A stretch of 64,000 nt of DNA from Pelatocladus maniniholoensis HA4357-MV3 (GTDB lineage: Bacteria > Cyanobacteriota > Cyanobacteriia > Cyanobacteriales > Nostocaceae): the NCBI GenBank assembly GCA_019359115.1, contig JAHHHW010000085.1:1-64000 (forward strand). Reading direction: 5' to 3'. Below are positions 36,645-45,700 of the stretch, piece after piece (positions within the stretch are counted from its first letter, which is position 1; every line of letters begins with the position of its first letter). The translations under genes were made by a program, and so were the position numbers. The notes under the pieces are model-generated. The model was given only the letters and a program-made list of their open reading frames with translations. It ran no database searches and had not been told where the DNA came from.

Positions 36645-37433
36645 TTACATCTGGTCTAATTGCTTGCGTAACGATTCTAACTCAGCATCAACCACTTCAT
36701 TGTTAGATTTAGAAGTGTTTGATTGCTCAGTGTTAGTGGTAGATCCTTGGGCTGGGAGTGCAGGAGGAGTAGGAGCAGGAGCCAGGGAAGCTTTGAGAGC
36801 TGCCAATTCATCGTCTACGTCGCTACTAGATTCCAAAGCTGCAAATTGATGTTCTAAGTCTGTACCAGCTAACTCTGCTGCTGATTGGGCGCGGGCTTCT
36901 TGCATCAAGACTTTTTCTTCCATGCGCTCAAAAGCTGCCATAGCGGAGGAAGTATTCATACCTCGCACCATACCTTCGAGTTGCTCTTGAGCTTTAGCAG
37001 CAGTGATCCGAGCTTTAAGCATTTCTTTTTTAGTCTTAGCTTCGGAAATTTTGCTTTCGAGCTGGATAAGGTTACGCTTGAGATTGTCAACTTGAGCTGT
37101 TTGCTGCTCTAAGCTGGCTTTGAGAGCAGTTCCTGAGTCGGTAAAAGTCTTTTTGCGCTCTAGAGCTTGGCGTGCTAGATTTTCGTCACCTTTTTGCAGT
37201 GCAAGTTGGGCATTGCGTTGCCACTTATTGATTTCATTTTGAGCTTCATTGTACTGTTTCTCAGTGCGTTTTTGAGCCGCGATCGCTTGAGCTACTCCCT
37301 GGCGCAGCTGAACTAAGTCTTCCTGCATTTCCAGGATTGCTTGTTCCAGCATTTTTTCAGGATCTTCGGCTTTACTGACTAAATCATTGAGGTTGGCGCC
37401 GACTACTCGCCTAATACGATCAAATAATCCCAT
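36645..37433 (-). CDS. vipp1: Vipp1/IM30 thylakoid-membrane ESCRT-III-like protein
   Basis: This is a 262-residue PspA/IM30-family protein. An amphipathic N-terminal helix (MGLFDRIRRVVGANLNDLVS) is followed by the long coiled-coil hairpin to about residue 215. A Pro/Ser/Thr-rich linker then leads to a final helix (NEVVDAELESLRKQLDQM, about 244-262). The extra C-terminal helix separates Vipp1 from PspA. Vipp1 is needed for thylakoid biogenesis and membrane repair and forms rods and rings on membranes. Its paralogue lies 355 bases upstream on the same strand. Confidence 0.9.
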   Translation of the reverse strand: MGLFDRIRRVVGANLNDLVSKAEDPEKMLEQAILEMQEDLVQLRQGVAQAIAAQKRTEKQYNEAQNEINKWQRNAQLALQKGDENLARQALERKKTFTDSGTALKASLEQQTAQVDNLKRNLIQLESKISEAKTKKEMLKARITAAKAQEQLEGMVRGMNTSSAMAAFERMEEKVLMQEARAQSAAELAGTDLEHQFAALESSSDVDDELAALKASLAPAPTPPALPAQGSTTNTEQSNTSKSNNEVVDAELESLRKQLDQM

Positions 37434-37788
37434 AATTTTGTTTTTCCTTTGAAAGATTTACGCGCGACTTTGGCAATTAGTTTGACTTGAAAATAGGGAT
37501 CGGGGATTCTCCTTACGGAGACGCTTACGCGTAGACGCGTCAGCGGCTTCTCATAGAGTACGGGGATTGGGGGATTAGGGTAGAAATCTTCAGAGTCATA
37601 TTTTTATTCGTACGCAGTTCATGAAAACTACTTATTTAAATTTAATCTTTTCAGACTAATTCAGTTCTCATTCCCCTTCCCTCTTAACCCTTCACCCTTC
37701 ACCCTTAGTCTTTTCCCTTTCATCCTTCATCCTTGATAAACCCTTATTCTTAAGATATGCTTTTAACTTACAAATTGCCCAATCGTGC
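37434..37788. other. Repeat-bearing gap between pspA and vipp1
   Basis: 37495-37580 holds repeat words (CGGGGATT, GTAGACGCGTCAGCGGCTTC) also seen at 20260 and 26404. 37670-37740 is a C/T-rich stretch (TTCACCCTTCACCCTT). There is no gene. The vipp1 promoter should be close to 37434. Confidence 0.5.
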
Positions 37789-38493
37789 TTAATTCTCACT
37801 TTGGGGTAATTGCTGTGGTGTTGATTGTGTATTTACCGTACTACTAGGTAATTTTGCTTTCATCTGTGACAGTTCGGTATCTACTTCAGATTCAAGGGCT
37901 GCAAATCGTTTTTCCAATTCATCTGTTCCCGTAACAGCAATTGCTTCTTTTTGGGCTTCTAATTGGAGAACTTTTTCTTCCATGCGCTCAAAAGCACTCA
38001 AGCTGCTTGTACCAGAAACGCCTTCTAGCAAATCTTGAAGTTTCACGCTAGCTTCAGCAGAACGAGCGCGAGCAATATACATATCTTTTTTAGTTTTAAG
38101 TTCGGTAATCTTTAGCTCTAGCGATCGCATATCTTTTTTGAGCCGAGCAACAACGCTACTTTGCTCTTCTACTTGATTATAAAGCCCTGTAGCTGTTTCT
38201 TCGTAAGCACGGCGCTTCGTGAGGGCTTCGCGTGCTAGAACTTCGTTACCTTGTTGTAATGCTAATTGGGCGCGACGATACCATTCTTCACTTGCGGATT
38301 GGGCTTGCGCTGCTTGGCGTTCTGTACGTTTTTGGCTAGCGATCGCGGCGGCGATCGCCTGTCGCAGTTGTACCAAATTATCCTGCATTTCCAAAACGGT
38401 TTTTTCCAGAATTTTTTCTGGATCTTCCGTAGACCCAATCAGACTGTTGATGTTAGCACGAATTACCCGCCCAATCCGATCCATTAGTCCCAT
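37789..38493 (-). CDS. pspA: PspA-like phage-shock/IM30 family protein
   Basis: This is a PspA/IM30 paralogue without the extra C-terminal helix. The amphipathic helix MGLMDRIGRVIRANINSLIG, the coiled-coil hairpin (about 25-185) and FERMEEKVLQLEAQKEA are as in the family, and the tail ends in a short Ser/Gln-rich stretch. An ATG four codons earlier (38505) is possible. However, GGAGGG encoded within that stretch is spaced correctly for the ATG at 38493, which also gives the family start MGLMDR. Such proteins protect the cytoplasmic membrane under stress. Its upstream region carries a 273-bp minisatellite. Confidence 0.88.
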   Translation of the reverse strand: MGLMDRIGRVIRANINSLIGSTEDPEKILEKTVLEMQDNLVQLRQAIAAAIASQKRTERQAAQAQSASEEWYRRAQLALQQGNEVLAREALTKRRAYEETATGLYNQVEEQSSVVARLKKDMRSLELKITELKTKKDMYIARARSAEASVKLQDLLEGVSGTSSLSAFERMEEKVLQLEAQKEAIAVTGTDELEKRFAALESEVDTELSQMKAKLPSSTVNTQSTPQQLPQSEN

Positions 38494-38759
38494 CTCGCCC
38501 TCCATCTACGTTTTAAGGGTAGTTCAAAAGCCACATAAGCAAAAAGTAAAAATAAATAATTAATATTTTTTTTATTTTTACTTTTACTTACCTTTCCCCT
38601 ATTCTCCTACACCCTATCCTGAATAGACTTCTTGCAGAAGTATGGATGTAGTCAACTTCTAACAGGATTTTGGATTTTAGATTTTGGATTAGGAAACTCT
38701 TTGGTGCATAAGAGTTCTGTAAGTCCATCTGTCGCATTCTTTTATCAAATTGGTATTAG

Positions 38760-39032
38760 TTTCTGGGTTCGCCGAAATGATTTCTGGGTTCACCGAAATG
38801 ATTTTTGGGTTCGCCGAAATGATTTCTGGGTTCACCGAAATGATTTCTGGGTTCGCCGAAATGATTTTTGGGTTCGCCGAAATGATTTTTGGGTTCGCCG
38901 AAATGATTTCTGGGTTCGCCGAAATGATTTTTGGGTTCGCCGAAATGATTTTTGGGTTCGCCGAAATGATTTTTGGGTTCGCCGAAATGATTTTTGGGTT
39001 CGCCGAAATGATTTCTGGGTTCGCCGAAATGA
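38760..39032. repeat. Minisatellite: 13 tandem copies of a 21-bp unit
   Basis: There are thirteen uninterrupted units of exactly 21 bp, built on TTTCTGGGTTCGCCGAAATG plus A. The only variation is C/T at the fourth base and G/A in TTCGCC/TTCACC. The array lies between the 3' end of the SPOR-like gene (39061) and the pspA start (38493). It is free of stops in several frames because of its unit length, so open frames across it are artefacts. The rest of 38506-39060 shows no gene. Confidence 0.95.
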
Positions 39033-39060
39033 TTCTTTTCTGGGAACCAAAGCTTATTAG

Positions 39061-40302
39061 CTACTCGACTTTGGCTGTAATTCCCTGACTTTGTAAAAAT
39101 TGCATCTGTTTTTTGACTTGTTCTTTAGTTTTGAAAGCTCCCAGATAAATTAATTTTTTATCTTTTGATAAATAAGCATCAGGAACTACTTGCCTGACTG
39201 TGGCGAAGCTTTTTTCATCTTTATTATTTATAATGATGTGAAAAAATCCATCCGTCGATGGTTTTATTCCTGGATCATCGATATTTTGTAGACTTGGTGT
39301 TGGTTTTGGCGTGGTAGGAATCACACCAGCAGCAACAGTTGGTGATGCGATCGGCGAGAATGTTGGTTGTGCTTCTGTAGTCGTCTCAGGTGCTATTGTC
39401 GGATTTTGAGTAACTTGACTAGATTCTTTTACAAGTGTTGGCTTGGGTTTTGGTGTTAAACCAACAACATCATCGGGATTTTTAACTTCAGGAAATTCGC
39501 TAGTTTCTAGATTGGGAATTTTAGGGATGGGTGTAAGTTCTGGTTGTGCGACTGCGGTAATTTTTGGTTGGTTGTTTGTTGGTGGTTGGTGATTCGGGGT
39601 ATTTTTTTTAAATAAACCACCGAAACTCAAACTCGGCAAACTTTTCAGATTAAATACTGCATAACTAAGGCTAAGACTTGCCATCAACAGCAGTAGCATT
39701 GAGCCTATACCCAAAGGTGAGAGCAGACTGTCATGAGAATTCTTACGCTTCTGGGTTGGTGATTGTTCTTCTGTTAAACTTCGCAGCAGTGCTTCTGACG
39801 ATTCTAAATAGTCATTAGGTGGTTTGGGAATGTCGTCTGCTTTGACGATATTCTCACTCTCATCTGTTTTAATTAACGCAGGCACAATACTAGCGGAATT
39901 TGGTACAGGTGCAGAGTGAATAGTGGAAGTGCGCTGTTGCTGTGTAGATTCTTCCTTGACTGGTCTTGGTACTTGTACTTGTTCTTGGGTGTCTGGTTCA
40001 GATGTTTGTGTTGCGGTGGTGGAAAACTGTGGTAAGGATATTTCCTCACTACAGTTGGTGACTGGTGATGGGGTTTTAACTTCAGTTGTAGAAGTGGCAA
40101 TTATCTGTTGAAATTTACTACTGATGGGACTACCCATACGAGTTTGACTAAGTGTCTTGTATGTAAATCGTGTACGTCGATAACGTGCCAACTCTTGATC
40201 CAGTTGTACTTCTAAACTCGCCAGTGCTGCTGCAAGTACTGGCTTTAACTCAGGTGTTTTGGAGGATTTTGCACCCGAATCTACCACAGGGTTTTGACTC
40301 AT
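39061..40302 (-). CDS. Single-pass membrane protein with SPOR-like C-terminus
   Basis: This is a 413-residue protein. A cytoplasmic N-terminal half (1-195, Ser/Thr/Gln-rich after an initial helix) precedes one membrane helix (about 198-218, IGSMLLLLMASLSLSYAVF). A long Pro/Thr-rich extracytoplasmic linker follows, then about 60 residues ending IYLGAFKTKEQVKKQMQFLQ. That ending (strand, then LGAFxxxEQAxxxxxxLQ, then a final strand) is the pattern of SPOR domains, which bind denuded septal peptidoglycan. This suggests a cell-division or cell-wall role, but the domain is short and the call is from pattern alone. The DciA-like gene diverges 174 bases away. Confidence 0.65.
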   Translation of the reverse strand: MSQNPVVDSGAKSSKTPELKPVLAAALASLEVQLDQELARYRRTRFTYKTLSQTRMGSPISSKFQQIIATSTTEVKTPSPVTNCSEEISLPQFSTTATQTSEPDTQEQVQVPRPVKEESTQQQRTSTIHSAPVPNSASIVPALIKTDESENIVKADDIPKPPNDYLESSEALLRSLTEEQSPTQKRKNSHDSLLSPLGIGSMLLLLMASLSLSYAVFNLKSLPSLSFGGLFKKNTPNHQPPTNNQPKITAVAQPELTPIPKIPNLETSEFPEVKNPDDVVGLTPKPKPTLVKESSQVTQNPTIAPETTTEAQPTFSPIASPTVAAGVIPTTPKPTPSLQNIDDPGIKPSTDGFFHIIINNKDEKSFATVRQVVPDAYLSKDKKLIYLGAFKTKEQVKKQMQFLQSQGITAKVE

Positions 40303-40476
40303 TGCCTATCTGCCTCAAACCTAGACTGCCAGATTAATCAAAAGGTAAACTAAAAAAGCCAAGTGCGATCGCCAATCGTTTCATTAAAAATATCTGTGTA
40401 CCAACACTATCGTACATTTACATATATTTTGATGTGATGCATCAACCAAATTTAATTGTGACGCTCATAAACTAGG

Positions 40477-41028
40477 ATGTCGTTGAAATCTGTTAATGAT
40501 ATCTTAAATGTTCTCCAACTAGAGACCAAGCTACAAGAGCAACCATTTCAACGTTTGCTTAAATGTTGGTCTGAAGTTGTAGGAACAGCAGTAGCAGCCC
40601 ATACTCGTCCATTGTCAATTCAGCGTAACGTGTTGTGGGTGGCAACTTCTAGTGCTGCTTGGGCGCAAAACTTGACTTTTGAACGTCAAAGGCTACTTGT
40701 AAAATTAAATGCACTACTTCCTAATCCTTTAGTGGATATTCGCTTTTCGACTGCTGAGTGGCACTCTAGCAAACAAGTTGCTAATCAACCAAACTCATCT
40801 GTAAATCCCCAGCATCCAAGTTACCTTGGTAAACAAATCGCTACAGAAAATCATGTCAACTCCAGTGCTGGTGATGCTAATACAACTTTTGCAGATTGGG
40901 CAGTGACAATACAAACGCGATCGCACCATTTACCCCTTTGTCCTCAGTGTGAATGTCCCACACCCCCCGGTGAACTCCAGCGTTGGGGTGTTTGTTGTTT
41001 ATGTGCTGCTAAAAAGTTTTCTCGTTAA
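40477..41028 (+). CDS. DUF721/DciA-like protein with C-terminal zinc-ribbon
   Basis: This is a 183-residue protein. Residues 1-100 (LLKCWSEVVGTAVAAHTRPL, VLWVATSSAAWAQNLTFE) match the DUF721 family, whose best-known member DciA loads the replicative helicase in bacteria lacking DnaC. A C-terminal segment has CPQC and CCLC about 17 residues apart, which could bind zinc, as in several cyanobacterial DUF721 proteins. dnaA, dnaN and an oriC-like region lie about 10 kb away, consistent with a replication link but not proof. It ends 3 bases before the stop of the convergent CHAT gene. Confidence 0.8.
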   Translation: MSLKSVNDILNVLQLETKLQEQPFQRLLKCWSEVVGTAVAAHTRPLSIQRNVLWVATSSAAWAQNLTFERQRLLVKLNALLPNPLVDIRFSTAEWHSSKQVANQPNSSVNPQHPSYLGKQIATENHVNSSAGDANTTFADWAVTIQTRSHHLPLCPQCECPTPPGELQRWGVCCLCAAKKFSR

Positions 41029-41031
41029 AAA

Positions 41032-42072
41032 TTAAATTGTTAAATTCACCAAATTTAACAAATCGTGCCAATTAGCACCTAGCCATGCAGTAATTTTTGT
41101 GAGATGTGGCTGAAGTTTGGCGATCGCATCGGCAAACCCTTCAGCTTTCTTGGCATATTTCAAGGCTCGGTTTAATGCATCACCTATTTCATCTTTATCT
41201 GGCTGTAACTTATTTAACTCCTCCTGTGCATCAGCAAAGGCATTGTCAATTTTACGACGGTCTGAGCTTTCTAACTTCGCTAATATTTCACGTAAGGCAT
41301 TGAGTTCTGCTTGTATGTTGACGCTTGCAGGTGCAGGTAAACTGACTTGTTGAAAATTGACGTTTGCAGTGCTACTATCTCCCGTGATAATTGCGCTACC
41401 AGTGGCATTACCCCCAATAGAAACTGAACGGTTTTGTCCGCTTTTATTGTCATGATTCACACCATTATCTTTGTCAAATTTGGCTGGATTTGTTGCCTGT
41501 ACTGTCTGATAACGCCGTCGCCTCATTTTGATTGTTGGGGTTAAATATTCTGGAATTCCTTGCAAATCAATGGAGGTACAACCCATTTGAAAACAATCCT
41601 CATAATTCCTGAGTGCTGCTAAGGCAGTATAAAATCCGACGCTAAACTTAATCGCCGCTCTATCTCCAATCGCCTGATTCATCCCCACCACGCAATCAAT
41701 GTATTGATGAATTGCTGTAGCTTGTTCTTCGCTGTAGCAGGCGTTGAGTAAAACACACTCAACTTGTGACTCAAACAAATCAAATAGCTTTGCCAGGGCT
41801 TGGGTACTGACAAGTTGCACGTGTCCAGAATTATCTTCCAAAGCTAATCTATCAGTACCAGAGCCATGTCCAGAAAAGTGAACAATTGTTGGTTGATGGT
41901 GAGACAAAAAGCGGGTTAAATCATCCACTCGTACCGCAGATTCAGTGATGATTTGAAATTCCTCTCGATTTGGAGAGAGTTGCAGTGTGTTTTTGATTTC
42001 CCGCACCTCCTCATCTAAGCGCAGATTAATTGTGTTTTTAGGGTTGGCGGAGAGGATGAGGATTTTTTTCAC
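41032..42072 (-). CDS. CHAT-domain caspase-like protein with motif linking it to the STAND neighbour
   Basis: This is a 346-residue protein. The CHAT protease domain (1-175) has the catalytic His in IVHFSGHGSG (His69) and Cys in VLLNACYSEE (Cys112). After a basic, Asn-rich linker comes RSVSIGGNATGSAIITGDSS (about 215-234), then a helical region (250-346) with charged coiled-coil and a more hydrophobic end (ITAWLGANWHDLLNLV). The Gly/Ala/Thr motif is closely similar to residues 5-31 of the STAND NTPase encoded upstream. CHAT proteases in bacteria often act as effectors of defence or death systems. I infer that this is an effector controlled by the STAND protein. Its own substrate is unknown. 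Confidence 0.82.
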   Translation of the reverse strand: MKKILILSANPKNTINLRLDEEVREIKNTLQLSPNREEFQIITESAVRVDDLTRFLSHHQPTIVHFSGHGSGTDRLALEDNSGHVQLVSTQALAKLFDLFESQVECVLLNACYSEEQATAIHQYIDCVVGMNQAIGDRAAIKFSVGFYTALAALRNYEDCFQMGCTSIDLQGIPEYLTPTIKMRRRRYQTVQATNPAKFDKDNGVNHDNKSGQNRSVSIGGNATGSAIITGDSSTANVNFQQVSLPAPASVNIQAELNALREILAKLESSDRRKIDNAFADAQEELNKLQPDKDEIGDALNRALKYAKKAEGFADAIAKLQPHLTKITAWLGANWHDLLNLVNLTI

Positions 42073-42187
42073 AGTGTTATTTGATTTTGATATGGTGATG
42101 TGTTGCAGGAAATTAAGGAGAGGATTTTTGCAGTACCATACAGATAGAAAGGGGATAAAAAAGATAAACTAAGCTATTAGACCCAAA

Positions 42188-42424
42188 ATGCAACAAATTA
42201 GTACCAACGAATTACCTGAAAATCTCCAAAAACTATTAACAGAAGTACAACGTACTAAAACACCCTTAACTGTTACCCATGAAGGCAAACCATTAGTAAT
42301 TATATCTCCTGCGACAATTCAACCTAAACGTGCAAATTTTGGAGCAATGAAAGGAAGCGGAGAAATTTTTGGAGATTTAATAACTCCAGCAGTTTCCCTT
42401 AGGACTTGGGAAGTGCTTCATTAA
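42188..42424 (+). CDS. Phd/YefM-type antitoxin-like protein, no visible toxin
   Basis: This is a 78-residue protein. MQQISTNELPENLQKLLTEV and TPLTVTHEGKPLVIISPA follow the Phd/YefM antitoxin fold (N-terminal DNA-binding strand-helix region), and the tail would bind a toxin. The usual partner (PIN or RelE/Doc toxin) should follow downstream, but only repeat DNA is present (42425-42765). It is either an orphan regulator or the remains of a toxin-antitoxin pair. It lies on the opposite strand between the CHAT and STAND genes. Confidence 0.72.
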   Translation: MQQISTNELPENLQKLLTEVQRTKTPLTVTHEGKPLVIISPATIQPKRANFGAMKGSGEIFGDLITPAVSLRTWEVLH

Positions 42425-42765
42425 GAAGTAAAAAGTAAAAAGTAAGAAGTAAAAAGTAAAAAGATAATCCCCATAAATAAATTGAGGGGATTTGTAATGA
42501 ACGTCTTATTTCTCGCGGCACTTTCCGCTTGAAATAAATGTTTTTATTTCGTTCCATAACCGAAGTTGGGGGCTATGGCTAACGCCACGCTACGCTATCA
42601 AACCATTTTCCTTTTTCTTTATGAGTGCCTTTTAACTTTTTACTTTTGCCTTGTTCAGTGAAACTTTTACTAGATACCCACATCTGGCTTTGGTGTTTCT
42701 TGGTTGCAAACATTAAGCTAGTCCAGTAGGGTGTGTTGTCGCGCAACGCACCATTTTCAAGGTTT
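42425..42765. other. Repeat-filled gap, no gene
   Basis: 42424-42465 consists of AAAAAGTA/AAGAAGTA tandem words. The following GATAATCCCCATAAATAAAT and GAGGGGA words are shared, inverted, with 26471-26527. A further AAATAAATGTTTTTATT to GTTCCATAA stretch (about 42530-42560) matches 26373-26402 inverted. I see no gene; a toxin partner for the Phd-like protein would be expected here. Confidence 0.65.
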
Positions 42766-45700
42766 CTACCAATAAACCGAGTTTCGACTTCGCTCAACTC
42801 TCGACGGTTGAGGGTTGAGCGAAGTCGAAACCCGACTTGTTGAGACTACGAATGATTTACTCCTCCTCCTCCTCGTTCTCCCCTCCTTCAACTCACGATG
42901 CTGCTGCTCGGCATGAACCGTTAAAACCTTCGCCAGCAATTCCACCTGACAATCGTCACTGGGGCATTGTTGCGTAGCTTTCAGTGCCTGTCCCCAGTTT
43001 TTCAAGTCCGCTGCGGCTTCGGCAATGTCTCTTAAGGCTGTGGATCTTCTGCCATCGGAATCCTGAATCTGGTTGGCAGAGGCGATCGCTTTTTCGAGCA
43101 AGGGAGCGGCTTTTTCCGGTTGCTTGAGCTTGCCAATGCCTTCGGCAATGACTCTTAAAGCATAGGCTTTGTCTTCGGAATCCTGAATCTGGTTGGCAGA
43201 GGCGATCACTTGCTTGAGCAAGGGAGCAGCTTTTTCGGGTTGTTGAGCTTCTCCATAGGCTTGGGCAATGGCTCTTAAAGCATAAACTTTGTAACGGGAA
43301 TCCTGAATCTGGTTGGCAGAGGCGATCACTTGCTTGAGCAAGGGAGCAGCTGTTTCGGGTTGTTGTAACTCTCCAATGGCTTGGGCAATGGTAATAAAGG
43401 CACTGGCTTTGTTATCGGAATTCTGAATCTGGTTGGCAGAGGCGAGTGCTTTTTCGAGCAAGGGAGCAGCTGTTTGGGGTTGTTGTAGCTCTCCAATGGC
43501 TTGGGCAATGGCTCTTAAAACTCTTGGTTTGTCATCGGAATCCTGAATCTGGTTGGCAGAGTCGAGTGCTTTTTCGAGCAAGGGAGCAGCTGTTTGGGGT
43601 TGTTGTAGCTCTCCAATGGCTTGGGCAATGAGACTTAAGGCATAGGCTTTGTCATCGGAATTCTGAATCTCGTTGGCAGAGGCGATCTCTCCCTCAAGCA
43701 AATCAGCAGCTTTTTCGGGTTGGTTGAGCTTGCCATAGGCTTGGGCAATGGCTCTTAAAACTCTTGGTTTGTAAAAGGAATCCTGAATCTCGTTGGCAGC
43801 GAGTGCTTTTTCGAGCAAATCAGCGGCAATTTCTGGTTGTTGAGCTTCTCCATAGGCTTGGGCAATGGCTATTAAGGCAAAGGCTTGGGCACTGGCTCTT
43901 GAGCCTCTTGCTTTGTCTTCGGAATCCTGAATCTGGTTGGCAGCGAGTGCTTTTTCGAGCAAATCAGCGGCAATTTCTGGTTGGTTGAGCTTGCCAATGG
44001 CTTGGGCAATGGCTCTCAAGGCATACGCTTTGCCACGGAAATCCTGAATCTGGTTGGCAGAGTCGAGTGCTTTTTCGAGCAAATCAGCGGCTTTTTCGGA
44101 TTGGTTAAGCTTGCCAATGGCTTGGGCAATGGCACTTAAGGCATGGCCTTTGTCTTCGGAATTCTCCATCTGGTTGGCAGAAGCGAGTGCTTTTTCGAGC
44201 AAATCAGCGGCTTTTTCGGGTTGTTGAGCTTCTCCATAGGCTTGGGCAATGGCTATTAAGGCATACGCTTTGTAACTGGAATTCTCCATCTGGTTGGCAG
44301 AGGCGAGTGCTTTTTCGAGCAAGGGAGCGGCTTTTTCGGATTGGTTGAGCTTGCCAATGGCTTGGGCAATGGCACTTAAGGCATTGGCTTTGTCTTCGGA
44401 ATCCTGAATCTGGTTGGCAGAGGCGAGTGCTTTTTCGAGCAAGGGAGCGGCTTGAGCAGAATTTTCATCCTTAGCAAAGGCGACAGCCGCTTTTGATTGA
44501 TACTCAGGACCCGTCCGCTGACTCACATCAGTCAAGTTCCAGCGAATTTGAGTCAATTGCCCCGGACTTGTATAATTCAACCAACCCCAAAACCCCAGCG
44601 CCAGTAAGAGGATACTCCCAATCCCCCCCAAACTCAAGTAAATTCGCTGCTTACCACCTTGACGTAGTGCTACGCTAGCTTGAATAAATTCTTGCTCCCC
44701 TTTGCTCAGTTCTTCTCGGCGTTGTTCCAGCTTTTCTTCGGCTTCTTTTAACACTGCACCCCGCAACAATGCCCCTTCATCCCGTTGCATTTTTTGCCAT
44801 TGAAGCATTGCGAACCGCAGCCTTTCTTGCCAAGCGCGAAAGCTACGGTCTGCATTCATCCATTGTCGCAGTTCTTCCCAATTACGAATCAACGCTTCAT
44901 GAACAACTTCCACAGTTTCTTGGTTAGCAGCATTTTGACTGGTGACGACTAATCGATCATCCGCTAACTGTGTCACCAATTTCCAGCGTTCTTCACCCAA
45001 TTCGGCTTTCGTCGCCACTCGTCGCGTATCTTGTCTGTCTTCACCCGGTTGCACTAATTGGATGAAAATCCGCCGTACCTGTTCTTTCTGGGCTGTACTA
45101 TACTTACCATAATTCTGATCTGCATGACGAGCCAACGCACCTTGTACTTTACCTATGTGCTGATAAGCTGTATGAGTTAACTGTTTACCCTGGCGCTGCT
45201 TCCACAATTGGGTTAACGCAAACTCCAAAAGAGGTAAATTTCCTGGTTCATCTTGCACATCATCCAAAATGCGTTCCACCAGTCCGCCTTCAAATGTTAC
45301 CCCCAACTTTTCAGCAGGTTTTGCAATCACTTGTGAAAGTTCATTATGATTCATCGACCTGAGCTTAATATCAGCTTTTAATACATCTCCAAAAGGGGGA
45401 TATGATAGAGCATTGCCTAAGAAATCTGCCCGCATGGTTGCAACTAGCACATTAGTCTTGCCTGGGGAAGATTGAAAGCAGGCTAATAAGATATCTAAAA
45501 AACTATGGCGAGTTTTTTGATCCGCACACAAAGTATAAAGTTCTTCAAACTGGTCGGCAATCAACAAAACCCGATGATTGGGATAATTCCGTTGAATTTT
45601 GGAGAAAACATCTTGAAGAGGAACGGAACCATTAGCAAAGTATTCAGCTAACTGACGAGCTTGAAACATTTGCTCAGTAGCATTTTTATCCGGCTCGTAA

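Noticed and set aside
38760-39032. Possible CRISPR array
   Set aside because: The units are directly adjacent, with no spacers of differing sequence, and there is no cas gene nearby.
38632-39060. Open frames of 142, 112 and 72 residues on both strands over the minisatellite
   Set aside because: They consist of the 21-bp unit translated 13 times (FWVRRND and similar). Because the unit is a multiple of three with no stop in several frames, the openness is automatic.
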